Below, piece by piece: positions 5,053 to 5,298 of a stretch of 5,298 nucleotides of DNA (its first letter is position 1; every line of letters starts with the position of its first letter). Under the pieces are notes generated by a model. It was not told the origin of the DNA and did not search any database. It saw only the letters and a list, made by a program, of their open reading frames with translations. This DNA comes from Rhizobium sp. Q54 (GTDB taxonomy: Bacteria; Pseudomonadota; Alphaproteobacteria; Rickettsiales; UBA1997): assembly GCA_945865855.1 (NCBI GenBank), contig CAMBES010000099.1, forward strand, positions 1 through 5,298, in the 5' to 3' direction. The translations under genes were made by a program, and so were the position numbers.

Positions 5053-5298
5053 ATTAGTCACATCAAAATTTTCCCCTTACGGCCACCGCGTTGAAATGGT
5101 GTTGATTGAAAAAAATATTTCTTACGAAAAACAGCTAATTGATTTGCAGCACAGGCCTGAAAAATTCGTTAAAGACTCTCCTCTTGGCAAGGTTCCCTTA
5201 CTTTACGCTGATGGTAAAATTCTCTTTGAATCAATCGTGATTTGCGAATATTTGGAAGACATTTTTCCAGAGAATCCTCTTCATCCCAAAAATGCTTA
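5036..5298 (+). CDS. Glutathione S-transferase-like protein, N-terminal thioredoxin-fold domain (right end outside the window)
   Basis: Only the first 87 residues are in the window; the family is usually about 200-220. I translated it from the ATG at 5036. It shows the GST N-terminal domain: a beta strand IKLVTS (5-10), the active-site turn SPYGHRVEM (13-21), LGKVPLL (50-56) with the cis-proline at Pro54, and ESIVICEYLE (65-74), where Glu65-Ser66 is the usual glutathione-contacting pair. Ser13 occupies the place where omega-like and many alphaproteobacterial members have Cys (CPY), so a serine-type or non-enzymatic member is possible. SspA, which associates with RNA polymerase, shares this fold and cannot be excluded without the C-terminal half. 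It overlaps the antiporter gene by 17 bases in a different frame and is very likely in the same operon. A glutathione-linked role beside a Kef-type antiporter is attractive but inferred. Confidence 0.88.
   Translation, partial: MTAKIKLVTSKFSPYGHRVEMVLIEKNISYEKQLIDLQHRPEKFVKDSPLGKVPLLYADGKILFESIVICEYLEDIFPENPLHPKNA

Overview
The window reads as an ordinary chromosomal segment of an AT-rich (low-GC) proteobacterium, most likely an alphaproteobacterium. RpoH has the alphaproteobacterial style of region 4 (EDPLTLEELS followed by VSRERIRQIE). The dCTP deaminase is of the short form that I recall from Rickettsiales and relatives. A secreted intradiol-dioxygenase-like protein also sits in the cluster, a family I recall being annotated in Rickettsiales. 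Riboflavin synthase is present, which argues against the genus Rickettsia itself. This placement is inference from motifs, not from a search. There are no RNA genes, CRISPR arrays, insertion sequences or phage genes.

Layout: bases 1-3201 carry five genes on the minus strand, in transcription order dcd (dCTP deaminase), a secreted intradiol-dioxygenase-fold protein, rbfA (30S maturation factor), rpoH (heat-shock sigma factor) and ribE (riboflavin synthase, cut off by the left edge). rbfA and rpoH overlap by 26 bases, and rpoH and ribE are 3 bases apart, so the last three are almost certainly co-transcribed. The 94-base gap after dcd holds a long imperfect hairpin, and the 73-base gap before rbfA holds nothing clear.

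Bases 3202-3285 form an 84-base divergent intergenic region. It contains three copies of the 9-mer GATTTTTGA, a 16-bp inverted repeat and a plausible sigma-70 promoter pointing right. From 3286 a plus-strand pair begins: a Kef/CPA2-type cation/proton antiporter with a cytoplasmic nucleotide-binding (RCK) domain, then a glutathione S-transferase-like gene that overlaps its end by 17 bases and is cut by the right edge.

The minus-strand group mixes nucleotide metabolism, ribosome maturation, stress transcription and flavin synthesis with one envelope or secreted protein; it does not form a recognisable single pathway. The plus-strand pair is more suggestive, because Kef antiporters are classically gated by glutathione and its adducts. 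The most unusual gene is the dioxygenase-like protein, which keeps the fold signature but appears to have lost two of the four iron ligands. I found no clear evidence of a wholly new multi-gene system.
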